From assembly GCF_030282825.1 (NCBI RefSeq), contig NZ_JASTZU010000034.1:124001-188000 (forward strand): a stretch of 64,000 nucleotides of DNA, read 5' to 3'. Numbering within the stretch: position 1 is the stretch's first letter; each line of letters opens with the position of its first letter. Positions 17,786 through 26,957 of this stretch are shown in pieces. The position numbers were made by a program, and so were the translations under genes. The notes under the pieces are model-generated. The model did not search any database, was not told the origin of the DNA, and saw nothing but the letters and a program-made list of their open reading frames with translations. The stretch comes from Aquibacillus rhizosphaerae (GTDB lineage Bacteria; Bacillota; Bacilli; Bacillales; Amphibacillaceae).

Positions 17786-18922
17786 ATGACAAAAACTGTT
17801 ACTTTAATTGCAACAGCGGCAATGGGTTTAGAATCGATTGTAGCTAGCGAGGTTCGTGATTTAGGCTATCAAGACGTAACTGTCGAAAATGGTAAAGTTG
17901 TTTTTCAAGCGGATGTTTCTGCCATTCCACGCTGTAATTTATGGCTTCGTACGGCTGATAGGATCAAAGTACTCATCGGGAAATTCGAAGCAAGAAGTTT
18001 TGATGAATTGTTTGAGAAAACAAAAGCGTTAGATTGGCACGAATATATCCCAGAAGATGGTGAGTTTCCTGTAATCGGAAAATCTGTGAAATCTCAATTA
18101 TTTAGTGTTTCTGATTGCCAAGCAATTGTAAAAAAATCAGTCGCAGAAAAGCTAAAACAAAAACATGGAATTGCATCATGGTTAGAGGAATCAGGCGATC
18201 TTTATCGAATTGAAGTTGCTATATTAAAAGATGTGGTTTCACTTACATTAGACGCATCAGGAATTGGTCTACATAAAAGAGGCTACCGTATTGGTCAGGG
18301 CGAAGCACCTTTAAAAGAAACATTGGCTGCAGCCCTGGTAAAGTTAACGAACTGGCGTGCTGATGAACCGCTCGTTGATCCATTTTGTGGTTCGGGTACC
18401 ATTGCTATTGAGGCTGCATTAATTGGTCAAAATATAGCTCCAGGCTTTAATCGTGAATTCTCATCAGAAAATTGGGGTTGGATTGGTTCTAAACATTGGG
18501 AAAAAGCTTTAGAAGAAGCAGAAGATCTAGCAAATTATGATCAAGTCTTAGATATTACTGGTTCCGATATAGATCACAGAATGGTTGAAGTTGCAAAAGC
18601 TAACGCCATTGAAGCGGGGTTAGGTGATCTAGTTTCTTGGAAACAAATGCAAGCGAGAGATTTTAACCCGAAAAAAAACAATGGGTATGTAATTGGTAAC
18701 CCGCCTTATGGTGAACGTATCGGTGACAAAAAAGAAGTAGAAACAATGTACAAAGACTTCGGAATAGCAATGCAAGACTACCCATCTTGGAGTATTTATA
18801 TTTTAACTTCAAATGAACATTTTGAAACCTTTTATGGACTCAAAGCAACTAAGAAAAGGAAGCTATTTAACGGCTTTATTAAGACAGACTATTATCAGTA
18901 TTTTGGTAAGAAAGTGAAATAA
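17786..18922 (+). CDS. ypsC: THUMP-domain class I RNA methyltransferase YpsC
   Basis: An S-adenosylmethionine-dependent RNA base methyltransferase, related to the N-terminal half of E. coli RlmL (23S rRNA m2G). The 378 residues comprise an N-terminal ferredoxin-like/THUMP region (about 1-155) and a Rossmann methyltransferase. The latter has LVDPFCGSGTIAIEAAL (SAM loop, about residue 195) and the catalytic NPPYGERIGD near residue 308. The target base is inferred from the family. AGAAGGGA precedes the ATG, and the ypwA-like gene follows after about 25 bases, so they probably form an operon. Confidence 0.92.
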   Translation: MTKTVTLIATAAMGLESIVASEVRDLGYQDVTVENGKVVFQADVSAIPRCNLWLRTADRIKVLIGKFEARSFDELFEKTKALDWHEYIPEDGEFPVIGKSVKSQLFSVSDCQAIVKKSVAEKLKQKHGIASWLEESGDLYRIEVAILKDVVSLTLDASGIGLHKRGYRIGQGEAPLKETLAAALVKLTNWRADEPLVDPFCGSGTIAIEAALIGQNIAPGFNREFSSENWGWIGSKHWEKALEEAEDLANYDQVLDITGSDIDHRMVEVAKANAIEAGLGDLVSWKQMQARDFNPKKNNGYVIGNPPYGERIGDKKEVETMYKDFGIAMQDYPSWSIYILTSNEHFETFYGLKATKKRKLFNGFIKTDYYQYFGKKVK

Positions 18923-18946
18923 AAAAATTTGAAGGGACTGGAGTTA

Positions 18947-20446
18947 TTGGAAGAGTACACAAAATTAGAAACTGACTTTTTGAATTTATTAAAAGAACAA
19001 AGTGCTTACGGTGAAGCGTTAGCTTTAATTCAATGGGATTTAAGAACAAAGATTCCAAAAAAAGGCGTAGAGCAACGTTCTGAAGTGATCGGTGTATTAT
19101 CGCAAAAATTGCATCATTTATCAACATCTGAACAAATGAAAAAAATTATTGATCAATTAAAAAATAAAACCGATAATAAAATCATTCAAAAAGCTGTAGA
19201 AGAATGTGAAGAAGAGTTTGAACGAAATCGTAAAATTCCCGAGGAAGAGTATAAACAATTTATTATGCTACGCTCTAAATCGGAATCAGTATGGCAAGAA
19301 GCAAGGGAAAAAGACGATTTTACATTACTTCAGCCATATTTAGAAAAATTAGTAGAGTTTAACAAAAAGTTTGCTGATTACTGGGGTTATGAAAAAAATA
19401 GATATGATGCCCTTTTACATATGTATGAGCCAGGAGTAACTACAGAGATTCTTGATCAAGTATTTCCTGCATTGAGGGATTCACTATCAGATTTAGTTAA
19501 GAAAGTGAATCAGGCTAAAAATAAGCCCAATCCAGACCTATTGCAACATCATTTCCCAAAACAAAAACAAGAACAGTTCAGTTTAGAAATATTAAAACGA
19601 ATGGGTTATGATTTTGATGCTGGTCGTTTAGATGAAACAGTGCACCCATTCGCAATTTCAGTGAATTCAAGCGATGTTCGTGTAACAACAAGATATGATG
19701 AAAAGGATTTTCGGATGGCGATTTTTGGCACAATACATGAAGGTGGCCATGCGTTGTATGAACAAAATATTTCAGGTGATTTAGCACAAACGCCATTATC
19801 AAGTGGTACATCTATGGGCATTCATGAATCACAATCACTATTTTGGGAAAATTTCATTTCACGTAGTAATGGATTCTGGTCAAATCATTACGATTTATTT
19901 AAATCAATAGCACCAAATGAATTTCAAGACGTTGATTTTAATGACTTTTATCGTTCAATAAATGAAGTGAAACCATCACTTATTAGAATTGAAGCTGATG
20001 AAATGACCTATTCTCTCCATATTATGATACGATATGAGCTAGAAAAGGCTTTGATTAATGATGAAATTGAAGTCAAGGATCTACCGGAATTGTGGAATCA
20101 AAAAATGGAAGATTATTTAGGGATTAAACCAACATCCGACAAAGATGGTGTGTTGCAAGATATTCACTGGTCAGCGGGTGACTTTGGTTACTTCCCGTCT
20201 TATGCATTAGGTTATATGTATGCAGCGCAATTTTATAACGCGATGAAAAAAGAAATGGACATGGACTCAATTATTCGTGCTGGGAATTTCACTGAAATCA
20301 AAGAGTGGCTTACGAACAACATTCATCAGTATGGAAAAATGAAAAAACCACTACAACTATTAAATGATGTGACTGGAGAATCATTGAACCCAGAGTATTT
20401 AGTAGACTATTTAACCGAAAAGTACTCGGAAATATACGATCTTTAA
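18947..20446 (+). CDS. ypwA: Metallo-carboxypeptidase, M32 family (carboxypeptidase Taq type)
   Basis: A cytosolic zinc carboxypeptidase of about 499 residues. The zinc motif is HEGGHALYEQN (HExxH with Gly; close relatives have HECGH), with the third-ligand Glu in the ESQSLFWENFI helix. The family blocks DETVHPFA, DVRVTTRYDEKDF and HWSAGDFGYFPSYALGYMYAAQ are all present. I chose TTG 18947 because residues from MEEYTKLETDFLNLL align with the B. subtilis N-terminus; TTG 18929 has no ribosome binding site. The family degrades peptides from the C-terminus with broad specificity. Confidence 0.92.
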   Translation: MEEYTKLETDFLNLLKEQSAYGEALALIQWDLRTKIPKKGVEQRSEVIGVLSQKLHHLSTSEQMKKIIDQLKNKTDNKIIQKAVEECEEEFERNRKIPEEEYKQFIMLRSKSESVWQEAREKDDFTLLQPYLEKLVEFNKKFADYWGYEKNRYDALLHMYEPGVTTEILDQVFPALRDSLSDLVKKVNQAKNKPNPDLLQHHFPKQKQEQFSLEILKRMGYDFDAGRLDETVHPFAISVNSSDVRVTTRYDEKDFRMAIFGTIHEGGHALYEQNISGDLAQTPLSSGTSMGIHESQSLFWENFISRSNGFWSNHYDLFKSIAPNEFQDVDFNDFYRSINEVKPSLIRIEADEMTYSLHIMIRYELEKALINDEIEVKDLPELWNQKMEDYLGIKPTSDKDGVLQDIHWSAGDFGYFPSYALGYMYAAQFYNAMKKEMDMDSIIRAGNFTEIKEWLTNNIHQYGKMKKPLQLLNDVTGESLNPEYLVDYLTEKYSEIYDL

Positions 20447-20876
20447 GTGGATGAAAAAAGTAAAAACACGACAGAAAAGTATATCACTAGGTGATGTGCT
20501 TTTTGTTTTGTTGAAAAATGATGTAGTGATCGGTTTAAAATCCTGTTCCAGTTACACGTAACCAAGACTAAGTAGCTAGACCATAAACTGCCTTGCTTTT
20601 TGAGATTGATTGAGAATACAGTGAAAGTAATCCATTTTTATAGCTTGAGTTCTTTTTTGATGAAACTCTCATATATTCTTTAATGGCATTATGTGGTAAA
20701 ATGAATGTAATAAGAAATGTCTTCTGGAGATTTTGTAATTATCTATCCAAAATTCATCTCGTTATTGTTCGGGCTAGTAGTTTTAAAAATCAATATTTTC
20801 AGTCATGATATAAGAAGTGCCATTAACCTCTAATTGAGGTCTTTTTTATAGCTTGTAAAAAAAGGAGTGTTTTTCA
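20447..20876 (+). other. 430-base intergenic region with terminator and possible leader RNA
   Basis: A hairpin with T tract (20481-20510: ATATCAC, loop TAG, GTGATGT) ends the ypsC-ypwA transcript. A TAAAAT -10-like box lies near 20697. A second small hairpin (ACCTC/GAGGT, loop TAATT) followed by six T residues at 20826-20847 lies just before the next ribosome binding site. The section between about 20705 and 20847 could be a leader RNA or a short independent RNA. No ORF is seen in it. Confidence 0.45.
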
Positions 20877-21179
20877 TTGTTTGTAAATGAACTTAATAAT
20901 CTTCAATTCTATAGTCAGCTTTCCTTAAAACATGTAGAAGACCGACTTCTCATTACTGCAGATTTTCCGCAACAATTCCTTATCGACAATAAGATGATAG
21001 AACCTTTTCTATACGTTACGTTGTATGTTCGAGGTGGTGTTATGGTTAAGATCATAGATGAAGGGACAGCAAAGCTGTACACACCATCTAGAAAAGAATT
21101 CGATCCAGACACGTTCAAACAAATCGTACAATTCGCCATGGATCACTCGCAGCAATTTAAAAATCAATCGATTAAATAA
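20877..21179 (+). CDS. Conserved-looking hypothetical protein, 100 aa
   Basis: I do not recognise this protein. It starts with TTG 20877, nine bases after AAAGGAG. The composition suggests a small mixed alpha/beta cytosolic domain: FYSQLSLKHVEDRLLITADF, then LYVTLYVRGGVMVKIIDEGTAKLYTPS (beta strands) and a C-terminal helix DTFKQIVQFAMDHSQQF. No cysteines, signal peptide or membrane segment is present. A short terminator-like hairpin lies immediately upstream. The next gene follows after 62 bases in the same direction, without an obvious terminator. Confidence 0.65.
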   Translation: MFVNELNNLQFYSQLSLKHVEDRLLITADFPQQFLIDNKMIEPFLYVTLYVRGGVMVKIIDEGTAKLYTPSRKEFDPDTFKQIVQFAMDHSQQFKNQSIK

Positions 21180-21241
21180 TGCGTGTTCTTTTTCATGCGA
21201 GAATTTGTTTATATAACTGATGGAAAGGAATTCACTAATAA

Positions 21242-22321
21242 ATGAAAATGGTAATGGTTGCAGGAGCTTCTGGAGTTCTAGGACGATTAGTGTGTGAGGA
21301 GTTACTTCGCATTTTTGGAAATCAAATGAAACTGGTCGTTGCTGATTACCAAGAGGATAGGGGTAAACAAACAGCATCATCGTTAGGTGAAGATGTTGGC
21401 TTTAGATATCTGAATGTAAAAAATGAAAATAGCATAAAGATGGCGATTGATTGTTTAGACGTAGTAATTGTTACGACAAAACAAATTGATCCATTGATAC
21501 AATCTACTTGTATTAAGAAAAATATATTATGTCTAGATGTCACCCCATTTCAAAATTTTGTAGCAAAAGTGCAAAATCTAGATGATGATGCAAAAGAGAA
21601 TGGGGTATTGTCCATTGTCATGTCTGGCTTTTTACCTGGGTTATCTGGATTAATGGTTAAAGAAGCAGTTTCCGTATTTCATAAAATAAACAATATTAAC
21701 ATTGGACTTATGCAAAATACAAATGCAAAAGCAGGTATAACAGGGATGCTAGATATGCTGAAAATAATTTCACAAGAAGTAACGTATATCGATGACAAAA
21801 AATCACACCAATTACCTGGTTTTAGTAAGAAGGAAAATATGTATTTTTATGAACATAAAAAGGTAAAGAAAGTAAGGTTAATAGACCACACGGAGAAAAG
21901 GATGTTAGAACAGTACTTAAATACGGATAGAATAAATTATTATACTTCATGGAATAATCCTTTTCTCAGCAAACTAATTTCCTCACTAAAACGAATTGGT
22001 GTTCTTCGTATAATCGATAAGTTAGATAGAGATTTACTGGGAAAACTTGTTAAACATAACCCTGATAAGCGGGAAGAAGCTTTTTTAACAGTGGAAGTTA
22101 GAGGAGTAATTAACAATAAAGAGTGTAGAAGAGTTATGGCTTTTTCGACCTTTTCTGATTATCATACAACGGCAATGGTTACAGCGGCTCTCGTGAAATT
22201 TGCATTGCGTGAAAAATTCAGTGGTGTAGTTTTTCCTACTGATATAACAAGTTTTGAAGAGGTGATTTCAGAAATAGATTGTGATCGTATGAAGTTCAAA
22301 TCGTTTATAGTCGACGATTAG
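21242..22321 (+). CDS. NAD(P)-binding oxidoreductase, saccharopine dehydrogenase-like
   Basis: A 359-residue protein with an N-terminal Rossmann fold: VMVAGASGVLGRLVCEELL (glycine-rich loop at residues 7-14), an acidic residue after the second strand (LVVADYQED), and VVIVTT, a typical core. The middle carries SGFLPGLSGLMVKEAV, the pattern seen in saccharopine dehydrogenase-like trans-acting enoyl reductase or carboxynorspermidine-type proteins. The substrate cannot be deduced. The neighbours (an unknown small gene and the convergent oxidase genes) give no help. Confidence 0.7.
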   Translation: MKMVMVAGASGVLGRLVCEELLRIFGNQMKLVVADYQEDRGKQTASSLGEDVGFRYLNVKNENSIKMAIDCLDVVIVTTKQIDPLIQSTCIKKNILCLDVTPFQNFVAKVQNLDDDAKENGVLSIVMSGFLPGLSGLMVKEAVSVFHKINNINIGLMQNTNAKAGITGMLDMLKIISQEVTYIDDKKSHQLPGFSKKENMYFYEHKKVKKVRLIDHTEKRMLEQYLNTDRINYYTSWNNPFLSKLISSLKRIGVLRIIDKLDRDLLGKLVKHNPDKREEAFLTVEVRGVINNKECRRVMAFSTFSDYHTTAMVTAALVKFALREKFSGVVFPTDITSFEEVISEIDCDRMKFKSFIVDD

Positions 22322-22340
22322 TAAAATGAATATTTTCGAA

Positions 22341-22494
22341 AAGAACAAAAGCGCAGAAGTCATCGAAACAGAAAAATCCTTGTCTGCGATGGTTTTCTAT
22401 GTAGCATTCCTATATGCTTACCCTATGGCAATTAAGACAAGCCTCGGTGTAAGTTCTTAGGATTGAATCGGTTAGGCGGTGGAGCTGGACATGG
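22341..22494 (-). repeat. Dispersed intergenic repeat, copy C (minus orientation)
   Basis: On the minus strand it begins with a CATGTCCAGCTCCACCGCCTA block and ends with GCGCTTTTGTTCTT. Between these are CTTGTCTTAATTGCC and an AGGGTAAGC block. The same ordered blocks occur on the plus strand at 27863-28025 and 61631-61783. It lies between the ends of two convergent genes. Confidence 0.7.
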
Positions 22495-22540
22495 CTTTTT
22501 TTTGCATGTTATCAATATCTAGAAAACTATATATCTTCCT

Positions 22541-22592
22541 ATAAAAAAAAAGATAGATAAGCCCATATTATAGCTTATCTATCTTTTTTAAC
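22541..22592. terminator. Bidirectional terminator downstream of the ba3 oxidase genes
   Basis: A perfect 12-bp stem (AGATAGATAAGC / GCTTATCTATCT) is flanked by A nine-mers on the left and T six-mers on the right. It serves the minus-strand oxidase operon and blocks read-through from the plus side. Confidence 0.88.
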
Positions 22593-22603
22593 TAAATCGT
22601 TAT

Positions 22604-24259
22604 TTATCTTATTAACATATCAAACCCAGGCGACCCCGGTGGTGAATGCTGGATAATATCTATAAATGGAATGGTATAGGCAAATAAGATGAGTGCGACC
22701 GTAATTCCTATCCATAATTTCCAGTTCTCTAAGAACATTGGTGTAGGTTCGGCGTCATCAGATACTTCCGCAAGTGGGAATTCTTCATGTCCCTTAGGTG
22801 CTAAAAACACCATATTAATGAAAATATAAACCATTAAGATAATACCAATGAAAAGGATAGATCCACCAATTGCTTGGCCTATTTGATACCCAATCCATTC
22901 ACTTGCTTGTTCTGTTCCACCGTAAGTAGAATAAGAAGAACGTCTAGGCGCACCAAGTAAACCAGCAATGTGCATCGAACCTGACATAATCGACATACCG
23001 AACGCCCAAACAATTGTTTGAATCAATCCTAGAGTGTTAATCTTGGCAGTTAGCTTACGTCCTGTAAGAGCAGGAATTAACCAATAAGAAATACCGAAAA
23101 AGGTTAATATTACGGTTGTTCCTACAGTTAGATGGAAGTGTCCTGTCACCCATATTGTATTATGAACGACCTGGTTCATTTGGTTAGAAGCATTGATAAT
23201 GCCACCAGTTCCAGCAGGGATGAATGCAATCATACCAACCATTGGTGCAAAGAATCTTACATCTTTCCATGGGAGGCCTTTAATCCAACCAAATAGACCA
23301 GTGTACCCTTTTTTTCGACCAGTTATTTCGAAGGTAGCAAACATCGAGAATGCAGTTAATAAAGATGGAATGATAACCATAAACGTTAGTACTACTTGAA
23401 TGAATTTCCAAACTGGGTCAATACCAGGTTCTGTTAACTGATGGTGAAATCCAACAGGAATGGAGAACATTAAAAATAATACAAAAGAAAGTCTAGCTAA
23501 TGAATCGCTGAAAATTTTACCACCGATAATTTTTGGAATAATTGCATACCAAGCCATGTAGGCAGGTAATAACCAGAAATAAACAAGTGGATGACCAAAA
23601 TACCAGAATAACGTTCGACTTACTAAAACGTTGATTGTATCAACCATTCCTAAAGACCAAGGGATAAATTGAATTAGGACGGTTGCTGCAACTCCTAATG
23701 TGGCAATAAACCATAACAACATATTGATAACAACCATAAAGGCTAACAATGGTGACTTTTCACCTTTATGTTTTTTCTTCCAAACATATAATTGTCTAAA
23801 GTTTGTAAAACAACCAATCCAGCTACCAACAACAACTAAAGCAAGACCTATATAAAAAGTAGGATACGCTTTAAGTGGAGCATAAAAGGTGTAAAGAACA
23901 CTTGCTTTACCTAGCAAGATTGTTACTGCTGTAGTAACTGTACCGAATAGCATGATCCAAAATCCAAACCAAGCACTATCTCTTTGTTTATTAGACATTC
24001 CTACAGTTTTACTCATAAGTGAAAATTGAAAACCAATAATAAAAAATGTAGTTAACACTAGTGCTAGAATGACACCGTGAACAGTTAAAATTTGATAATA
24101 GCCAATTCCAAACGGGAGCGTAAGTGTACCAGAACGAACCAAGGTTTGTAATAACCCCATTAATCCGCCAACAAATAATGAAACAAAAGCGACCCACATA
24201 TGTGCCATTACTAAACTAGAATCATCTTTATTAATACTAGTATTATTAATCATGGTCAT
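22604..24259 (-). CDS. Cytochrome c oxidase subunit I, b(a/o)3 type
   Basis: The haem-copper catalytic subunit of a ba3-type (class B) terminal oxidase, an integral membrane proton-pumping enzyme reducing O2. About 551 residues with 12-13 transmembrane helices. Visible ligands and motifs: HMWVAFVSLFVGG near the start, FYFGHPLVYFWLLPAYMAWY (CuB His-Tyr region), NQVVHNTIWVTGHFHLTVG, and a later HIAGLLGAPRRSSY. I use the ATG at 24259, eight bases after GGAGGTG. The longer frame from 24310 runs into the upstream gene. It overlaps the end of the subunit II gene by four bases. Confidence 0.92.
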   Translation of the reverse strand: MTMINNTSINKDDSSLVMAHMWVAFVSLFVGGLMGLLQTLVRSGTLTLPFGIGYYQILTVHGVILALVLTTFFIIGFQFSLMSKTVGMSNKQRDSAWFGFWIMLFGTVTTAVTILLGKASVLYTFYAPLKAYPTFYIGLALVVVGSWIGCFTNFRQLYVWKKKHKGEKSPLLAFMVVINMLLWFIATLGVAATVLIQFIPWSLGMVDTINVLVSRTLFWYFGHPLVYFWLLPAYMAWYAIIPKIIGGKIFSDSLARLSFVLFLMFSIPVGFHHQLTEPGIDPVWKFIQVVLTFMVIIPSLLTAFSMFATFEITGRKKGYTGLFGWIKGLPWKDVRFFAPMVGMIAFIPAGTGGIINASNQMNQVVHNTIWVTGHFHLTVGTTVILTFFGISYWLIPALTGRKLTAKINTLGLIQTIVWAFGMSIMSGSMHIAGLLGAPRRSSYSTYGGTEQASEWIGYQIGQAIGGSILFIGIILMVYIFINMVFLAPKGHEEFPLAEVSDDAEPTPMFLENWKLWIGITVALILFAYTIPFIDIIQHSPPGSPGFDMLIR

Positions 24260-24762
24260 GGTTGATACACCTCCACGGTAGCTGCCATATAGTGATGACC
24301 TGTTCCACAATATTCATTGCAAAGTAACGTATAAGTACCCGGTTTATTAAACTCTGTTTCTAAAGAACTAATATAGCCTGGTTCGACCATCATGTTTACA
24401 TTAGTGCCAGCTAACTGAAATCCGTGAACGACATCGGTTGTTGTTACTTGAAAAACAACAGTGGAACCAACAGGGATTCTGATATTATTAACAGAAGCAC
24501 CGTCTTCATCTTTTCCTAAGTTATAATTAAAAGCTGAAGCGATTACGCTAACAATATACTTATCTTCATCAAGTTGACGGAGGCCTAAGTTTTCTTCTTT
24601 AAATGCTTCATGAGCCTCGACGTTTTGTGGATCAATAGTAGCTAGGTGACTCGGTGGATGCATCCCTTTATAAAATGCTCCAATACCTAACACGGTTAAA
24701 AATACAATAAGAGAACTTACTCCAAAAATTAGCCATAATTTTTCATATTTGTGTAAATGCAT
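24256..24762 (-). CDS. Cytochrome c oxidase subunit II, ba3 type (CuA domain)
   Basis: A 168-residue membrane-anchored electron-entry subunit. One N-terminal transmembrane helix (about residues 9-30) is followed by a cupredoxin domain. The CuA ligands are visible in HGFQLAGTNV (His), LLCNEYCGTGHHYM (two Cys, His and Met). Its short length and single membrane helix fit class B oxidases. It overlaps the subunit I start by four bases (ATGA-type), so translation is coupled. Cytochrome c would dock on the outer face. Confidence 0.93.
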   Translation of the reverse strand: MHLHKYEKLWLIFGVSSLIVFLTVLGIGAFYKGMHPPSHLATIDPQNVEAHEAFKEENLGLRQLDEDKYIVSVIASAFNYNLGKDEDGASVNNIRIPVGSTVVFQVTTTDVVHGFQLAGTNVNMMVEPGYISSLETEFNKPGTYTLLCNEYCGTGHHYMAATVEVYQP

Positions 24763-24788
24763 GCTATTTTCCTCCCCTAATAGTTCTA

Positions 24789-24938
24789 CTAACGACTAAC
24801 AAATAAAACATAAACAATTATCCAACTAATAACGATAAATGCACCTAAACCAAAAACCGCAATCAATGTACCTTTTAATTCTGGTTCCTTTTCAGAAAAA
24901 GTCTCAACATCGTTTGTTTTATGTTTACTTTTAGACAT
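24789..24938 (-). CDS. ba3-type oxidase small subunit (subunit IIa-like)
   Basis: A 49-residue single-span protein at the head of the oxidase operon. A charged N-terminus (MSKSKHKTNDVETFSEKEPELK) is followed by one transmembrane helix (GTLIAVFGLGAFIVISWIIVYVLFV). Thermus ba3 oxidase has an analogous one-helix subunit IIa, and many Bacillaceae ba3 operons begin with such a gene. GGGGTGGAAG precedes the ATG. It is assigned by position and topology rather than by a sequence motif. Confidence 0.75.
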   Translation of the reverse strand: MSKSKHKTNDVETFSEKEPELKGTLIAVFGLGAFIVISWIIVYVLFVSR

Positions 24939-25360
24939 CCAACTTCCACCCCTTATATACTCAGATGATTCACCTATAATGTTACACGATAAATAGGTGG
25001 TTTTGGCTTGTCATGCGTACGATTCACAAATTTTTCACGTTTGGCTACGTAGTCTGATAGACAAACTTTACTAACATTTATGTTTATAAAGTTTGTGACA
25101 GAATTGTGAACAAAATAGCGAAATGACCGGTTGTTTTAAGTTTGTAAATAAAAAAGGTGATGTGAATTTGATAAATAAATTTTAAATTACGTAATTAACT
25201 ATTCCTAAATTTGGTAATGAAAAAGCTAATTTAAAAATAGATTCATTGCAAGCTTGATATTGAAAATACATTATTAAATAATAGAATCTCGTATACGAAA
25301 AAAAGACGTATGATAATATAGAAACTAATAGTTTTAGATAATGATAAAGGAGATGTTTTT
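24939..25360. other. Divergent intergenic region between oxidase operon and SDR gene
   Basis: A 420-base AT-rich spacer between divergent transcripts. It must hold the promoters for the minus-strand oxidase operon and the plus-strand dehydrogenase. A TATGATAAT box near 25310 (plus strand) is a possible -10 for the SDR gene. No ORF or strong hairpin is seen. Confidence 0.4.
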
Positions 25361-26128
25361 TTGTATTTACCAAGTTTTTCATTAGAAGGGAAATTAGCAG
25401 TTATTACTGGCGCAACGAAAGGAATCGGAAGGGCCATTGCACTTTCCTACGCAGAAGCTGGTGCAGACATTGTGTTAATCGCTCGTACGGAGAAAGACCT
25501 TGTATCTGTAAAACAAGAAGTGGAGTCATATGGAAAAGTTGCCTACACAATTTGTAGCGATATAAAAAGTTATACATATATAATTGATAAAATCGAAGAA
25601 TTACTCGGTTCTAAACCAATTGATATTTGGGTGAATAATGCTGGAATGAATATTCGTAGCCAAGCATTAGATGTAACGGAAGAAGAATGGAGCCAAATTA
25701 TTGATGTGAATATGCGGAGTTCCTTTTTCTTAGCGCAAGCAGCAGCGAAAAAAATGAAACACAATACCCAAGGGAAAATTATTAATATGTCCTCGGTTGG
25801 TGGGCATGTTGCATTAAGAACAGGTGTCGTCTATGCAATGACAAAAAGTGCTATCATTCAAATGACAAAAAATCTTGCAATGGAGTGGGGGAAATACGGT
25901 ATTAATGTGAATGCAATTGGTCCATGGTATTTTCCAACAGCATTAACAGAAAAACTACTTAAGGATGAAGCTTATGTAAAGGATATTCTTGACCGCACAC
26001 CATTAAACAGAATCGGAAAGTTAGAAGAGTTAGCAGGAACTGCAGTGTTTCTTGGATCAGATGCAAGTAACTATATTACTGGACAAACATTATTCGTTGA
26101 CGGTGGTATGACCATATATGGTTTCTAA
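25361..26128 (+). CDS. Short-chain dehydrogenase/reductase, gluconate 5-dehydrogenase-like
   Basis: A classical SDR of 255 residues: nucleotide motif TGATKGIGRAIA (about residue 18), DIWVNNAGMN, the catalytic Ser in INMSSVGGH and YAMTKSA holding the Tyr and Lys, and the C-terminal FLGSDASNYITGQTLFVDGGM signature. An Ala-Arg at the end of beta-2 (LIARTEKDL) suggests NADP preference. The start is TTG 25361, eight bases after AAAGGAG. The closest named relatives are gluconate 5-dehydrogenase and 3-oxoacyl-ACP reductase-type enzymes; the true substrate is uncertain. Confidence 0.85.
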   Translation: MYLPSFSLEGKLAVITGATKGIGRAIALSYAEAGADIVLIARTEKDLVSVKQEVESYGKVAYTICSDIKSYTYIIDKIEELLGSKPIDIWVNNAGMNIRSQALDVTEEEWSQIIDVNMRSSFFLAQAAAKKMKHNTQGKIINMSSVGGHVALRTGVVYAMTKSAIIQMTKNLAMEWGKYGINVNAIGPWYFPTALTEKLLKDEAYVKDILDRTPLNRIGKLEELAGTAVFLGSDASNYITGQTLFVDGGMTIYGF

Positions 26129-26142
26129 TTTGAGGAAGTATC

Positions 26143-26847
26143 GTGTTAAAAATTCATAGAGTAGGAGAAATTCCGGTGAGAGATAAATGGATTATTATTT
26201 TATCAGCGAGTACAGCGTGTTTCGTATTATATTGGCTGACTCAAATTGCTGACGTTAACTATTTATTACAAACAATATTTAAGGTTGCAGTATTTATTAC
26301 TATTCCAATGATGTATTATGTGAAAGTTAGAAAAATAGATGTCAGAAGGTTGTTTGAAATAACTTTACCAAAACCAACGAAAATTGCTTGGTTATTTGCG
26401 ATTTCAACGTTCACTATTATTCTGATAGCTTATTATTCGTTGGGGTCGTTTGTTGATTTTGATCTTATAGCAAATGAATTAACGGAAAAATCACAAATTA
26501 CACCCGATAACTTCTTGTTTGTGGGATTGTACATAACGTTTGGTAATTCCTTTGTAGAAGAGTTCTTTTTTAGAGGATTCATTTTTAAGAATTTATATCA
26601 CTTAAATGATAAGAAGACAGCTTATCTTTTCTCTTCCTTATTATTTTCCATTTATCATATTTCAATCTTTCAAACATGGTTTGACATATGGTTAGTTTTG
26701 TTGTGTTTAATTTCTTTATTTTCAGTAGGACTACTTTTTAATTGGTTGAATACGAAATCAAACGGGTTTATAAACTCTTGGTTAGTTCACATTTTTGCTG
26801 ATGCTGCCATTATAATCATTGGGTTTATAATGTTTTCGATTATATAA
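26143..26847 (+). CDS. CPBP-family intramembrane metalloprotease (CAAX protease/bacteriocin-immunity type)
   Basis: A 234-residue polytopic membrane protein with about six or seven helices. The active-site glutamates and Arg lie in FVEEFFFRGFIFKNL (EExxxR, about residue 141). A conserved His follows in LLFSIYHISIF, and a later conserved motif has NGFINSWLVHIFAD. The start is GTG 26143 with GAGGAAG upstream, 14 bases after the SDR stop, so the two genes may be cotranscribed. Family members process peptides or confer bacteriocin immunity; the substrate here is unknown. Confidence 0.85.
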   Translation: MLKIHRVGEIPVRDKWIIILSASTACFVLYWLTQIADVNYLLQTIFKVAVFITIPMMYYVKVRKIDVRRLFEITLPKPTKIAWLFAISTFTIILIAYYSLGSFVDFDLIANELTEKSQITPDNFLFVGLYITFGNSFVEEFFFRGFIFKNLYHLNDKKTAYLFSSLLFSIYHISIFQTWFDIWLVLLCLISLFSVGLLFNWLNTKSNGFINSWLVHIFADAAIIIIGFIMFSII

Positions 26848-26957
26848 ACTGACATGTCTTTTCCGCATTCTTATTTTTTACCAATATTTATCTGGAGTAA
26901 AGCACACGCTTTTATAAAAAATAAAGTGTGTGATAAATAAGAAGAGGAGATGAATTT

